Source of the DNA: Nemertoderma westbladi
Taxonomy: Eukaryota > Xenacoelomorpha > Nemertodermatida > Nemertodermatidae
Direction of reading: 5' to 3'
DNA: 64,000 bases
Assembly: GCA_032718475.1 (NCBI GenBank)
Contig: JAUCBJ010007821.1
Coordinates: 1-64,000, forward strand
Positions 53,137 to 64,000 of this stretch are shown here, one piece after another. Positions within the stretch are counted from its first letter, which is position 1; each line of letters starts with the position of its first letter. Under the pieces are notes generated by a model. The model saw only the letters and a program-made list of their open reading frames with translations. It ran no database searches and had not been told where the DNA came from. The position numbers were made by a program, and so were the translations under genes.

Positions 53137-54027
53137 GTCTCCACAAAATTTGGAAACCCGGAAACTAGGTTTCCGTAAGATTCTGATAAATTTCGAAGAT
53201 TTTTGAGATTTTCACTCCCTAAACACCTCAGATTAAAGGGAAAGAGAATTTAGTACTGTACGTACAGTACAATTTAAACCATCAAAAGTAGATCGAATTT
53301 ATAAGAATTTATAAAGTCAAACAATATACTCCAAATTTCTGAATTTCATGTCAATATATGGCCCTGTGAATTAAAAATGCTTCTGAATATAATTTATTTC
53401 CACACAAAAACTGATTTTCTGTATCTTGTTTTTATAATTTTGCTGAATAAAATTGCTTCGGAATATAATTTAGTTCCACAAAAAACTTACCGGTACTACA
53501 CTACTACAACTACCAGGTTATATTATTTTCTGTTAGATCATTTACTTTCAGTTTGGATCCGGTAGAAACTATCTGACTTTTATGCGCTAGTGCTACTATC
53601 AGATTGACTGAAGCCATACTACTGTCCTACTAACTAAACAGCCTGTGATCAGTTGTTAAATTATTCGTGAATTCCATCCATACTAACTAACTGTAAATAG
53701 AAAACTTGGTACAATTACAGAATTAACATCGAACTTGAGAACTTGCAGTCAAATTATTATTTGGATTCTTTTATTTTAAGCCAGAAAGCCTATGTATCTA
53801 ATTAGAATAACACTCAAATTGGTATAAATTAATAACTTAAGAATTAAAATCAGCTTAAGTGCTGCAGCCCTACTCAACCATCCCCAAATATTGCTCACTT
53901 TCACACTTAATCCAGTTGGGACACTGGAATCAATTAATTCAAAATTCGAGATTTTCGATGAAAAATTGTGGTTTCCGGAAGGTTTCAAATTTTCTGGAAG
54001 CTTGAAGCCATGTCAATCTTCCATGAG
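53137..54027 (+). other. Inferred intron of the GNPTAB-like gene
   Basis: 891 bp of AT-rich DNA without ORF support. The donor CAG|GTCTCC is weak beyond GT, and the acceptor is CATGAG|CAA. Inferred from where the protein similarity stops and resumes. Confidence 0.5.
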
Positions 54028-54228
54028 CAATATGTGTACATAACAAACAGCGTTTCCGAAACAATTAAACAGATGGATGAATACCGTCGCCACACTAAGA
54101 AGTTTATTTGTATTAATGATGGCGTCGATCAAAACAAACCCAATGCCCACATTGTTAAGGGAATCGTGAGGGAACTCTTGGAGACTCTATACCCAAAACC
54201 GTCCCAGTTTGAACTGTTGCAACACTAG
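54028..54228 (+). CDS. GNPTAB-like: GNPTAB-like gene, exon 2 (Stealth CR4)
   Basis: Encodes NSVSETIKQMDEYRRHTKKF, then ICINDGVDQN and PKPSQFELLQH, matching the last conserved Stealth region, and stops at TAG 54226-54228. With a donor at 53137 and acceptor AG at 54026-54027 both exons are phase 0 and give 508 aa. The polypyrimidine tract is weak, so the exact acceptor is uncertain. The C-terminal membrane helix of vertebrate GNPTAB is absent: the stop comes just after CR4. Either this is a compact lineage form with one membrane anchor, or the 3' end is truncated or lies in an unseen exon. Confidence 0.7.
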   Translation, partial: QYVYITNSVSETIKQMDEYRRHTKKFICINDGVDQNKPNAHIVKGIVRELLETLYPKPSQFELLQH

Positions 54229-54589
54229 GAAATGCAAATGGAAATTGGTTTGCGGCATTCGACCGGAACGTGCTGCTAATATTGGCCAGATCAACCTGGC
54301 CTAAACTATACAACATACTTCGGCACTGTGATATGGGATTGTAATATAAATATTTTACTGGGTACCAGGTACTTTATTTTATTTAGAATATATTTTACAT
54401 TTGGTGCAATAATGTTTAAAATAGCTTCAGTTGGTAAAATTATTGCATATTATATATTACTTTTCGGTTAAATATTTAATAATACATTTATTTTTAGTAG
54501 GCCCGTATCTTATTGGCAGTGCCATATTAGATTAGGATATCAAATGGACATTTAATCTGTATTCCGTTTCTGTAATTCCGTCTCTGCTA
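54229..54589. other. AT-rich region after the GNPTAB-like gene
   Basis: Candidate 3' UTR. No ORF. The nearest clear AATAAA is at 54950-54955, within the following repeat region. Confidence 0.4.
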
Positions 54590-55130
54590 CTGACCGGTGT
54601 ACAAGGCTGAGATAACTCCCTCTTGAAATGACTCCCCAGTCAGAACACTCCTCAGTCGTCTCACCCTAGGCTCAGAACACTCCACAGTCGTCTCACCCTA
54701 GGCTCAGAACACCCCCCAGTCATCTCAGCCTAGGCTGGGAACACTCCCCAGTCCAGCCTAGGCTGAGAACACTCCCCAGTCATCTCAGCCTAGGCTGAGA
54801 ACACTCCCCAGTTCTTTCAGCCTAGGCTGAGAACACTCCCCAGTTATCTCAGCCTAGGCTGAGAACACTCCCCTTAGGCTGATATGACTCCCCTAATTGA
54901 GTTATAATTCATATCCATCCATACCTGTGTTATTTTCGAATATTGCAAAAATAAACTGTAACCTATGTTATTGAGTTTTCGTTTATTGTTTTGGTTAGAA
55001 AAGCCCGCCACTGTAACCTGCTCCTTTCCGTTAATTATAAAATCTAAGGAGAAAACTGGGGAGTGTTCTCAGCCTAGTCTGAGAAGACTGGGGAGTGATA
55101 TTTGCTGGGGAGTAATCTCAGCCTGTTACA
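54590..55130. repeat. Inverted arrays of a ~32-bp unit (ctcagcctaggctgagaaca)
   Basis: Left arm, 54640-54890: about eight units of agaacactccccagtcatct plus cagcctaggctg, each with the palindrome AGCCTAGGCT. Right arm, 55040-55125: the inverted complement (ctggggagtgttctcagcct). The centre includes ttattgttttggttagaaaa, which recurs inverted at 55540-55560 and 55610-55630. Plausibly a non-autonomous foldback-like element; ends not defined. Confidence 0.7.
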
Positions 55131-55419
55131 CCGGACCAATTGCATGATTGACCGGACCACCCATTGCCATTTAAAGGAGCACGTTACAGAGGCGTGTTCC
55201 GCGTTGGGGGAAGCAAAAGAATAAACTAAAGTTAATACATGTTACAAGATTATGCAGATTACGTAATTGTGGTAATAATGGTCCGGTCAATAATACACAA
55301 CTAAAATATAAATCAAATATAAAGCTTCAATACGGTATTTAGAGGCTCCGGTCAATGGGTCCGGTCAGTAACCACTTCCTAATTATTTTGTACATGTCTC
55401 CAATGTGGTTGAAAAAGGT

Positions 55420-55740
55420 TGGGCGCTATCTTCGCCCGCGTACATCCTTCGCCCGCAAGGCAATCTTCGCCCGCGAGCAACCTTCGCCCAATTTGTGTTA
55501 GTAACCATTTTAGTAACAAATTGAGGGAAGGAGACGGCCTTTTCTAACCAAAACAATAAACGATGGTGTTACTAATTGAGGGAAAGGAGCAGGTTACAGA
55601 GACGGCTTTTTCTATCCAAAACAATAATTGTTTATTGGGCGAAGATTCCTGCGGGTGAAGGTTTCCGCCAGGCGATAGTTGCTCATTTTGAGGGCGAAGA
55701 TTGCCGGGCAACATTGGATGCGGGCGAAGCATTCTCGCGT
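55420..55740. repeat. Inverted repeat with ttcgcccgc units
   Basis: 55430-55495 carries four cttcgcccg(c) units; 55635-55740 carries the inverted complement gggcgaag several times. Between them two copies of a gagggaaggag...acggc block with accaaaacaataa lie in tandem. Reading this as one element with 54590-55130 is possible because the ttattgttttggtt block links them. Confidence 0.6.
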
Positions 55741-55828
55741 GCAAAGTTTGCTGCGTACCGTTGAAAAAACGATATACCATCAAAAAGAGAATCATCAAAA
55801 ATACATAGAAAATTGGCACCCCCTATCA

Positions 55829-55847
55829 CCCCCCCCCCCCCCCCCCC
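55829..55847. repeat. Poly-C tract (19 C)
   Basis: Homopolymer followed by ttgaggtaaaat. No LTR end adjoins it, although a solo LTR starts 150 bp downstream. Confidence 0.85.
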
Positions 55848-55997
55848 TTGAGGTAAAATTTTCCAATTGTTGTTTCTTTATTTCACCTAGAGCAGAATTT
55901 AATGAGGATTACAAATCTGAAAACCGCTTAGTGGGATCTCTTTCAGTGCTCGAGGAGTTATCACTGTTTTTCCGTATGACGGTCTGTCCGTCAAATT

Positions 55998-56633
55998 TGT
56001 AAGCGGATTCAATTCCATGCATTACCCACCGAAAATGGGATTAGTGGCATTTTACCAATATAGTTGGTGACATTACCAATAATAATGTCACCTCATAACC
56101 AACTGGGGCGATACACGCCGTAAGCCACAGAGAAAGTTGAGAGGTCAAACCACCTCAGAGAGACAAACAAGTTAGTAAGGCTAGCTTGTAGGAACAGTGG
56201 CAATAGGGAGTGGCGAGGTGACAATTAATCAGGTTAAGCCAATGGTGGGCGGGAAAGCACATTGGTGGTGATTAGAGCGCATCTATTGGATATCCAGGCC
56301 ACTCAGTGGCGTAGGGGTAATTTAATATGTGTCAATGATATAAGCGTTGTGATTATTGATTATTAGTTTAGTTGGTTCCTTACAGTTGTGAGACCGGAAT
56401 AGTTTTAACCGTCGTTACTAACCGTTGTATTGCATGCTATTATATTCAGACTGTGCTATTATCGTTTACTGTGATTATTAATACTGACAACCAAACTCAG
56501 TTATTTTGAACGGCCTTTGGCCTACTATACTGTATATGCAGGCGACAGCTCAGCAGCCCACGGACGCGGCGGCGCGTATAATTCACACACCGGTCGGGAT
56601 CCGATACTGCCAACTCTGTTGGTTACCGTCACA
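55998..56633 (+). mobile_element. Solo LTR (636 bp) of the LTR-D family, TSD AAATT
   Basis: Begins TGTAAGCGG and ends GGTTACCGTCACA, flanked by AAATT at 55993-55997 and 56634-56638. The first ~400 bp match the LTR-D remnant at 29756-30147 in inverse orientation. The GTCACA end is shared with LTR-C. No internal sequence adjoins it, so it arose by LTR-LTR recombination. Confidence 0.92.
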
Positions 56634-56638
56634 AAATT

Positions 56639-58440
56639 GTAAGAAAGACCGAAGACCGACAGACAGACAAATAGACTAGATTCTGACATCGGAAATGGAA
56701 TCAGCGACCCCGAAAACCCCCGTAATGAACCCAATTTTGGCGGGACGGTTTAAACTTTAAAGGGCATTTTCTCGGAATGACATTTTTCATTTTCAAATTA
56801 CTACTCCTCCGTCATTTTTCAACCAATTTTCCTTCTTTTATGGCTCATTCGAACGAGCTTTGGAAGCTCTTTAAAAGTTATCTTATGGAATTTTGATAAA
56901 TACATGTACTGTATTACCATTTTTTATAATTAGCCAATTTTAATTAAAAATATGATAATTAATTAATTAAATTAATTAATTAAAATAACAATGGCTAATT
57001 AAAAATTATATAAGATAACTTTTGTAGGGACGATCACGCTGAGTCCAAAAAAGTTGGTTTTAAGAAATTTGGACCAAAATTGAGGGACTCTTAGCAATTT
57101 TAGTGAAATCTTTAACTCCGCCGCCAGCCGCTAGGGGGATGCTACAAATTTTCAAATTTTACTATAAAGGCTATTTGGCCTTCCATACAGTGGTTTACCA
57201 TGTATGACCATTTTAAAAAAAGGTTCATGGTGGGTAAACCCCCCACCCCCCCCCCCCCCCCACCCCCCTTAACTAAATCACTAGCTATCATAACATAATA
57301 ATAACTGACAATAAGCGATGTTGATAAATGATTTTTAACTATTCGTTCTATAACATAAATTTTATAAAATGTTCTAGAATATACCTTTACTCATTGTTAC
57401 TATGACAACAATGCCGTGTTCTAGAACGCCATATATATTATATATTTATATTTTCTATTATGAGAGTAGCCTGAAAAAATAGCTAGTAACAAGCGCGAAA
57501 TCGCGCAAAGGTCCGCGTTTACTAACGTATGAACTGTCTCCTTGAATGGCTTACTACCAATCTTACAACAACAAAAACAGTCATCGGAATGGGGGATTGA
57601 ACTCGGTACCTAGAGATCCCAAGTTCCACGCTCTTGTTGCTGTCGGGTGCGTAACTGGAAATAATTAGGTACCGTGATCCATTACTCAGTCCACCTTGAA
57701 TTCCAAGAATTCCATATCTTGTCGCTTATGCTATACACACAGTGGAAGTTGGGATTTGGTATTTTGGATTTGGTTGTGATTTGGTAGACGGGAGCGGGAT
57801 TCTAATGTATCGAGCCAGTGCTCTTGAATACCAACGAAGTCGTGTGTCGAGTACGCTTGAAATGTATTCAATGTTAGAGGAAATACCATGGGTGATTATA
57901 AGCGTATTTACTGAGAAATCAGAAAATGTACATTTATGTTAATGTCTAGAATATTGGAACCTAGGTTACGTCCCTCCCTCCCACTTTTCAGGGTCACCAT
58001 ATCATATTTCCCGGCACTTTGTAGGCCTATACTAAAACTCGTGACTAAAACTCTCGAAATATTTCTCACAGCCCAGCTGCATAATTTCCAAAAACCCTAC
58101 TGTTTCTTCACTGACAGGCAATACGTAATGTGTATTTCCTAATTCTTAGCACTGAGTTCTTTACCAAGGTCACCACTGATTGGTTCTTAAATAAGATTTA
58201 CTTGTATTACCAGTGTCGGAAAAATCAGCATGCTGCATTGCAGTGTCATTAAGAATGCTATGTCGGCTTATCGACAAAAGTTTAATATATATATTAACAT
58301 ACAATACAACCCTTGAATTAGTATAAATTGTGATTTTTAATTTGAATTAAGTAAAACATGAGTTGACTTAAGTTACATGCAATTAGCGATCAGCTGACGG
58401 CAAACAGCTGGTCGGAAGGTTTTATTCCGCATCTGGAGGC
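56639..58440. other. Intergenic region with a possible SINE fragment
   Basis: AT-rich, including an (aatt)n palindromic stretch near 56960-56990 and a C run at 57246-57260. No gene. On the minus strand 57655-57580 resembles a tRNA 3' half: an agagcgtggaacttgggatc anticodon-arm-like block followed by gagttcaatcccc as T-arm/box B. It is too degenerate for a functional tRNA and may be a tRNA-derived SINE. Confidence 0.4.
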
Positions 58441-58477
58441 ATTCGCAAGAGAACAAGCCAGAAAACGGGAGAAGGAA

Positions 58478-61400
58478 AGGGTGCAGTCACGGTGGGAGGG
58501 ACATTGGTTTTGATGATGGGGCTTGTCTCGGTGGGAGGGACATTGGTTTTGGGGATGGGGCTGGTCTCGGTGGGAGGGACCGAGGTTTTGGGGATAGGGC
58601 TGGTCTCGGTGGGAGGGACATTGTTTTTGGGGATAGGGCTGGTCTCGGTGGGAGGCACATTGGTTTTGGGGATAGGGCTCTGGTCTCGGTGGGAGGGTCA
58701 TTGGTTTTGGGGATGGGGTTGGTCTCGGTGGAAGGGTCATTGGTTTTGGGGATAGGGCTGGTCTCGGTGGGAGGGACATTGGTTTTGGGGATAGGGCTGG
58801 TCTCGGTGGGAGGCACATTGGTTTTGGTGATGGGGCTGGTCTCGGTGGGAGGGTCATTGGTTTTGGGGATGGGGCTTGTCTCGGTGGGAGGGTCATTGGT
58901 TTTGGTGATGGGGCTTGTCTCGGTGGGAGGGTCATTGGTTTTGGTGATGGGGCTTGTCTCGGTGGGAGGTTCATTGGTTTTGGGGATGGGGCTGGTCTCG
59001 GTGGGTGGAACATTGGTTTTGGGGATGGGGCTGGTCTCGGTGGGAGGGTCATTGGTTTTGGGGATAGGGCTCTGGTCTCGGTGGGAGGGACATTGGTTTT
59101 GGGGATGGGGCTGGTCTCGGTGGGAAGGTCATTGGTTTTGGGGATAGGGCTGGTCTCGGTGGGTGGGACATTGGTTTTGGGGATGGGGCTGGTCTCGGTG
59201 GGTGGGACATTGGTTTTGGGGATGGGGCTGGTCTTGGTGGGAGGGGCATTGGTGGTTTTGGGGATGGGGCTGGTCTCGGTGGGAGGGACAATGGTTTTGG
59301 GGATAGGGCTGGTCTCGGTGGGAGGGGCATTGGTTTTGGGGATGGGGCTGGTTCTCGGTGGGAGGGACATTGGGTTTGGGGATGGTCTAGGTGGGTGGGA
59401 CATTGGTTTTGGTGATGGGGCTTGTCTCGGTGGGAGGTTCATTGGTTTTGGGGATGGGGCTGGTCTCGGTGGGTGGGACATTGTTTTTGGGGATTGGGCT
59501 GGTCTCGGTGGGAGGGACATTGGTTTTAGGGATGGAGCTGGTCTCGGTGGGAGGGACATTTGGTTTTGGGGATGAGGTTGGTCTCGGTGGGAGGGACATT
59601 GGTTTTGGGGATGGGGCTTGTCTCGGTGGGAGGGTCATTGGCTTTGGGGATGGGGCTGGTCTCGGTGGGTGGGACATTGGTTTTGGGGATGGGGCTGTTC
59701 TCGGTGGGATGGACATTGGTTTTGGGGATGGAGCTGGCCTAGGTTGGTGGAACATTAATTTTGGGGATGGGGCTGGTCTCGGTGGGAAGGACATTGGTTT
59801 TGGGGATGGGTCTGGTCGCGGTGAGAGGGACATTGGTTTTGGGGATGGGTCTGGTCGCGGTGAGAGGGACATTGGTTTGGGGGATGGGTCTGGTCGCGGT
59901 GAGAAGGACATTGGTTTGGGGGATGGGTCTGGTCTCGGTGGGTGGGTCATTGGTTTTGGGGATGGCGCCGGTCTCGGTGGGTGGGACATTGGTTTTGGGG
60001 ATGGGGCTGGTCTCGGTGGGAGGGACATTGGTGGTTTTGGAAATGGGGCTGGTCTCGGTGGGCGGGACATTGGTTTTGGGAATGGGGCTTGTTCTCGGTG
60101 GGAGGGACATTGGTTTTGGGGATGGGGCTGGTCTCGGTGGGAGGGTCATTGGTTTTGGGGATGGGACTGGTCTCGGTGGGAGGGACATTGGGTTTGGGGT
60201 TGGTCTAGGTGGGTGGGACATTGGTTTTGGTGATGGGGCTTGTCTCGGTGGGAGGTTCATTGGTTTTGGGGATGGGGCTGGTCTCGGTGGGTGGGACATT
60301 GGTTTTGGGGATGGGGCTGGTCTCGGTGGGAGGGACATTGGTTTTGGGGATGGGGCTGGTCTCGGTGGGAGGGACATTGGTTTTGGGGATGGGACTGGCC
60401 TAGGTGGGTGGGACATTGGTTTTGGTGATGGTGCTTGTCTCGGTGGGAGGGTCATTGGTTTTGGGAATGGGACTGGCCTGGGTGGGTGGGACATTGGTTT
60501 TGGTGATGGGGCTTGTCTCGGTGGGAGGATCATTGGTTTTGGGAATGGGGCTGGTCTCGGTGGGTGGGACATTGGTTTTGGGGATGGGGCTGGTCTCGGT
60601 GGGTGGGACATTGTTTTTGGGGATTGGGCTGGTCTCGGTGGGAGGGACATTGGTTTTAGGGATGGAGCTGGTCTCGGTGGGAGGGACATTTGGTTTTGGG
60701 GATGAGGTTGGTCTCGGTGGGAGGGACATTGGTTTTGGGGATGGGGCTTGTCTCGGTGGGAGGGTCATTGGCTTTGGGGATGGGGCTGGTCTCGGTGGGT
60801 GGGACATTGGTTTTGGGGATGGGGCTGTTCTCGGTGGGATGGACATTGGTTTTGGGGATGGAGCTGGCCTAGGTTGGTGGAACATTAATTTTGGGGATGG
60901 GGCTGGTCTCGGTGGGAAGGACATTGGTTTTGGGGATGGGTCTGGTCGCGGTGAGAGGGACATTGGTTTTGGGGATGGGTCTGGTCGCGGTGAGAGGGAC
61001 ATTGGTTTGGGGGATGGGTCTGGTCGCGGTGAGAAGGACATTGGTTTGGGGGATGGGTCTGGTCTCGGTGGGTGGGTCATTGGTTTTGGGGATGGCGCCG
61101 GTCTCGGTGGGTGGGACATTGGTTTTGGGGATGGGGCTGGTCTCGGTGGGAGGGACATTGGTGGTTTTGGAAATGGGGCTGGTCTCGGTGGGCGGGACAT
61201 TGGTTTTGGGAATGGGGCTTGTTCTCGGTGGGAGGGACATTGGTTTTGGGGATGGGGCTGGTCTCGGTGGGAGGGTCATTGGTTTTGGGGATGGGACTGG
61301 TCTCGGTGGGAGGGACATTGGGTTTGGGGTTGGTCTAGGTGGGTGGGACATTGGTTTTGGTGATGGGGCTTGTCTCGGTGGGAGGTTCATTGGTTTTGGG

Positions 61401-62480
61401 GATGGGGCTGGTCTCGGTGGGTGGGACATTGGTTTTGGGGATGGGGCTGGTCTCGGTGGGAGGGACATTGGTTTTGGGGATGGGGCTGGTCTCGGTGGGA
61501 GGGACATTGGTTTTGGGGATGGGACTGGCCTAGGTGGGTGGGACATTGGTTTTGGTGATGGTGCTTGTCTCGGTGGGAGGGTCATTGGTTTTGGGAATGG
61601 GACTGGCCTGGGTGGGTGGGACATTGGTTTTGGTGATGGGGCTTGTCTCGGTGGGAGGATCATTGGTTTTGGGAATGGGGCTGGTCTCGGTGGGTGGGAC
61701 ATTGGTTTTGGGGATGGGGCTGGTCTCGGTGGGAGGGACATTGGTTTTGGGGATGGGTCTGGTCGCGGTGAGAGGGACATTGGTTTTGGGAATGGGTCTG
61801 GTCGCGGTGAGAGGGACATTGGTTTTGGGGATGGGGCTGGTCTCGGTGGGAGGGACATTGGTTTTTTGGGGATGGGTCTGGTCGCGGTGAGAGGGACATT
61901 GGTTTTGGGGATGGGTCTGGTCGCGGTGAGAGGGACATTGGTTTTGGGGATGGGGCTGGTCTCGGTGGGAGGGACATTGGTTTTTTGGGGATGGGTCTGG
62001 TCGCGGTGAGAGGGACATTGGTTTTGGGGGTGGGTCTGGTCGCGGTGGGAGGTACATTGGTTTTGGGGATGGGGCTGGTCTCGGTGGGAGGGACATTGGT
62101 TTTGGGGGATGGGTCTGGTCGCGGTGGGAGGGACATTGGTTTTGGGGGTGGGGCTGGTCTCGGTGGGAGGGACATTGGTTTTTGGGGATGGGTCTGGTCT
62201 CGGTGGAGGGGCATTGGTTTTGGGGATGGGTCTGGTCTCGGTGGGAGGGACATTGGTTTTGGGGATGGGGCTGGTCTCGGTGGGAGGGACATTGGTTTTT
62301 TGGGGATGGGTCTGGTCGCGGTGAGAGGGACATTGGTTTTGGGGATGGGGCTGGTCTCGGTGGGAGGGACATTGGTTTTTTGGGGATGGGTCCGGTCGCG
62401 GTGAGGGGCATTGGTTTGGGGGATGGGTCTGGTCGCGGTGGGTGGGATATTCGTTTTGGGGATGGGCTCGGATCGGATCG
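58478..62480. repeat. G-rich 39-bp minisatellite (~100 copies) with 1130-bp higher-order repeat
   Basis: Unit: gggagggacattggttttgg plus ggatggggctggtctcggt, 39 bp. Because 39 is a multiple of three and the unit lacks stops, both strands stay open: minus frames read PPRPAPSPKPMSL repeats and plus frames VSVGGTLVLGMGL repeats. I regard these as artefacts; no unique coding flank, start or splice context supports a gene. A block is repeated at an offset of 1130 bp (gggtgggacattgttttt at 59471 and 60601). Near 61740-62450 a gtctggtcgcggtgag subtype is enriched. Confidence 0.92.
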
Positions 62481-63896
62481 GGCATTTAATGCTCGGGTTC
62501 TTACCTTGGATCAATCCTCGCGGCCACGCGCTCCGACCCTTCGCGATTTCAGGTTCGGTGTTCATTTCATGTATGCCGTTACACAGACCTGAAGTTAAAT
62601 TTGGCGTATTTAATATGTATTTTGATCCACGGTAGTCTTCGGATATCTTGTGGGGCGAGCCACAAAGTCAGTAATAATTCGATTTAACAATTTTTTCTTT
62701 TGTAAAATTTATTATAATAAAAACGTCGATTAGTGCGACAAGCATATAGTACCGTATCGCTAAACACACATTTAGTGCGGTCCGACTGGGTTTAATGGAA
62801 TATTTGCATTGTTAATCGTTGCGTTTATTGTGAATATAATATTTAACCACCAACTACGAATTTAATTGTTATTAGAATTTAACGATTTTGGTTTTGAAAA
62901 AATTGTTGAGTTGGGGTTTAAAATTTGGACCCGATAGCAGATAGAATATTATAATATTATTTCCAAACAAGTTTCATTATTGGGTATTGTTTAACCAACG
63001 TTAATTAACTATATGCATCAAATAAAGATGTAAAATTATATAAAAATCACCTAAAGTTCGTTAATATAATCTGGACCCAGGATTGTAGCTAACAAACTTG
63101 TTGTTAATCAAAACTTAGTTTTTGGGGTAGGGCGACCTGAGTTTCGGTTATAATTAATTATATTAAATACAAACAGATCTAACAACTACGTCGCATTTAA
63201 GGCACAAACAATCCCAATGTAATAAAAATCTTACTAAAACGGCTATTTATTAATGTAAATATTTCACAGATACCAACCGATGGCGAGGGATAAAATAAAA
63301 CTAAACCAAACCATTGTTAATAAATGTATAAACATCGCTAAAACAAAATACTTATAGAAATTTAGTCACTTATATTTATAATAATAAGAGGTGGATATTA
63401 TTAATTTGTTATAAATTAAATTCCAATTCCCTTCCCTACCAGTGTTAGTCTTTACTTAATTAACCAGAACACAAACAAGACATTAAGTTGGTGTACATAA
63501 AGTCATTACTGAATTAATATAGTAGATGTTCTAGGTTGATTGATCATCACCTTGGGGATTGTGGGGCGAGCCACGCACTAAGTACACCGGCAACCCGGAT
63601 TCAACCGAGTTGTTTGTCTATCGGAGTGTCGGAAACGTTTGAAGGTTAATAACCTTAGTTGTCAGTTAATAGTCGGAAATAGAATTTGCGTGGGGGTATC
63701 AGCAGTTCTTCAGTCTACCGCTAGAGGGCGAGTGGTACCCGTATAAGCTGATTGCTTACTTCGTTCTGCGAGAATGCTTAATGTACTTCTACATGTTCCT
63801 GTATATTAATAATATCGCAACCATACTAAGTACAACAAAGCATATTAAATGTGACTTGTCGATTTCGTAACAAAAGTCAACCACAACAAACTAACT
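62481..63896. other. AT-rich unassigned region
   Basis: No ORF. The 16-mer ttgtggggcgagccac occurs twice in the same orientation (62648-62663 and 63559-63574); it contains GTGG...CCAC arms and could mark LTR edges of an element I cannot delimit. A CTCF-like ccgctagagggcga lies at 63718-63731. Confidence 0.4.
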
Positions 63897-64000
63897 ATTA
63901 GTTAGTAACGTCCTGAGAGGCTGTTACTAACTATAGTAGTTAGTAACGTCCTGAGAGGCTGTTACTAACTATAGTAGTTAGTAACGTCCTGAGGGGCTGT
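63897..64000. repeat. Hairpin tandem repeat at the right edge
   Basis: At least 2.5 copies of a ~44-bp unit with stem TAGTTAGTAAC/GTTACTAACTA around loop gtcctgagaggct; the last visible copy reads gaggggct. The array continues beyond the window. Confidence 0.85.

Noticed and set aside
57580-57655. Possible tRNA gene (minus strand)
   Set aside because: Only a degenerate T-arm-like part is visible and the box B is imperfect; no complete cloverleaf. Kept only as a possible SINE fragment.
58390-62565. Very long Pro-rich (minus) and Gly/Val-rich (plus) ORFs
   Set aside because: A 39-bp stop-free unit keeps several frames open at once. No unique domain, signal peptide or splice context supports a gene.
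62648-63574. LTR pair defined by the two ttgtggggcgagccac 16-mers
   Set aside because: Sequence downstream of the two copies does not align, so they do not define LTRs in this window.

Overview
This is a eukaryotic, almost certainly animal, genomic window made mostly of nested transposable elements and satellite-like repeats. The evidence is BEL/Pao-type LTR retrotransposons, an L2-type LINE, an RTE-like LINE remnant, and one metazoan-type host gene encoding a Stealth-domain GlcNAc-1-phosphotransferase with an EF-hand. I cannot name the species; an aquatic invertebrate would fit but this is inference.

Layout. (1) 1-25897: a minus-strand BEL/Pao element ('BEL-B') whose gag is split by a giant 22.4 kb plus-strand BEL/Pao element ('BEL-A', 1061-23445). 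BEL-A has 2182-bp LTRs, the 5-bp target-site duplication ACTTG, and a 2803-aa gag-pol ORF with coiled coil, gag, zinc knuckles, protease, RT, RNase H and integrase. It carries an internal 4.3 kb tandem duplication that repeats RNase H-integrase and two small unknown ORFs, and a 1383-bp foldback transposon inserted in the 5' LTR. (2) 25898-29330: AT-rich noncoding DNA, presumably the leader/LTR of BEL-B. (3) 29403-31280: a minus-strand LTR-element remnant ('LTR-D') and a 43-bp minisatellite. (4) 31290-37310: a 38-bp minisatellite split by an L2-type LINE (31414-36336). (5) 37931-50970: an RTE-like LINE RT remnant (minus) split by an 11.75 kb LTR element ('LTR-C', 38982-50733; 538-bp LTRs, TSD ACCCA). 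LTR-C encodes gag and protease but no RT or integrase, plus a separate 844-aa protein with an RNase D-like exonuclease domain and three CCHC knuckles. (6) 51811-54228: a compact GNPTAB-like gene in two exons. (7) 54590-55740: inverted arrays; 55998-56633: a solo LTR. (8) 58478-62480: a 4 kb G-rich 39-bp minisatellite. (9) 62480-64000: AT-rich DNA ending in a hairpin-forming tandem repeat.

How it works together. Only the GNPTAB-like locus looks like a host gene. In BEL-A, gag-pol is one uninterrupted frame, so the element was probably active recently. It carries a dispersed RNA-hairpin family, a second hairpin with a compensatory stem change, and many in-frame 5' splice-site-like sequences. 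LTR-C looks like a recently moved element that must borrow RT/integrase in trans, while encoding its own gag/protease and an exonuclease-like protein. These two elements are the most novel objects in the window.
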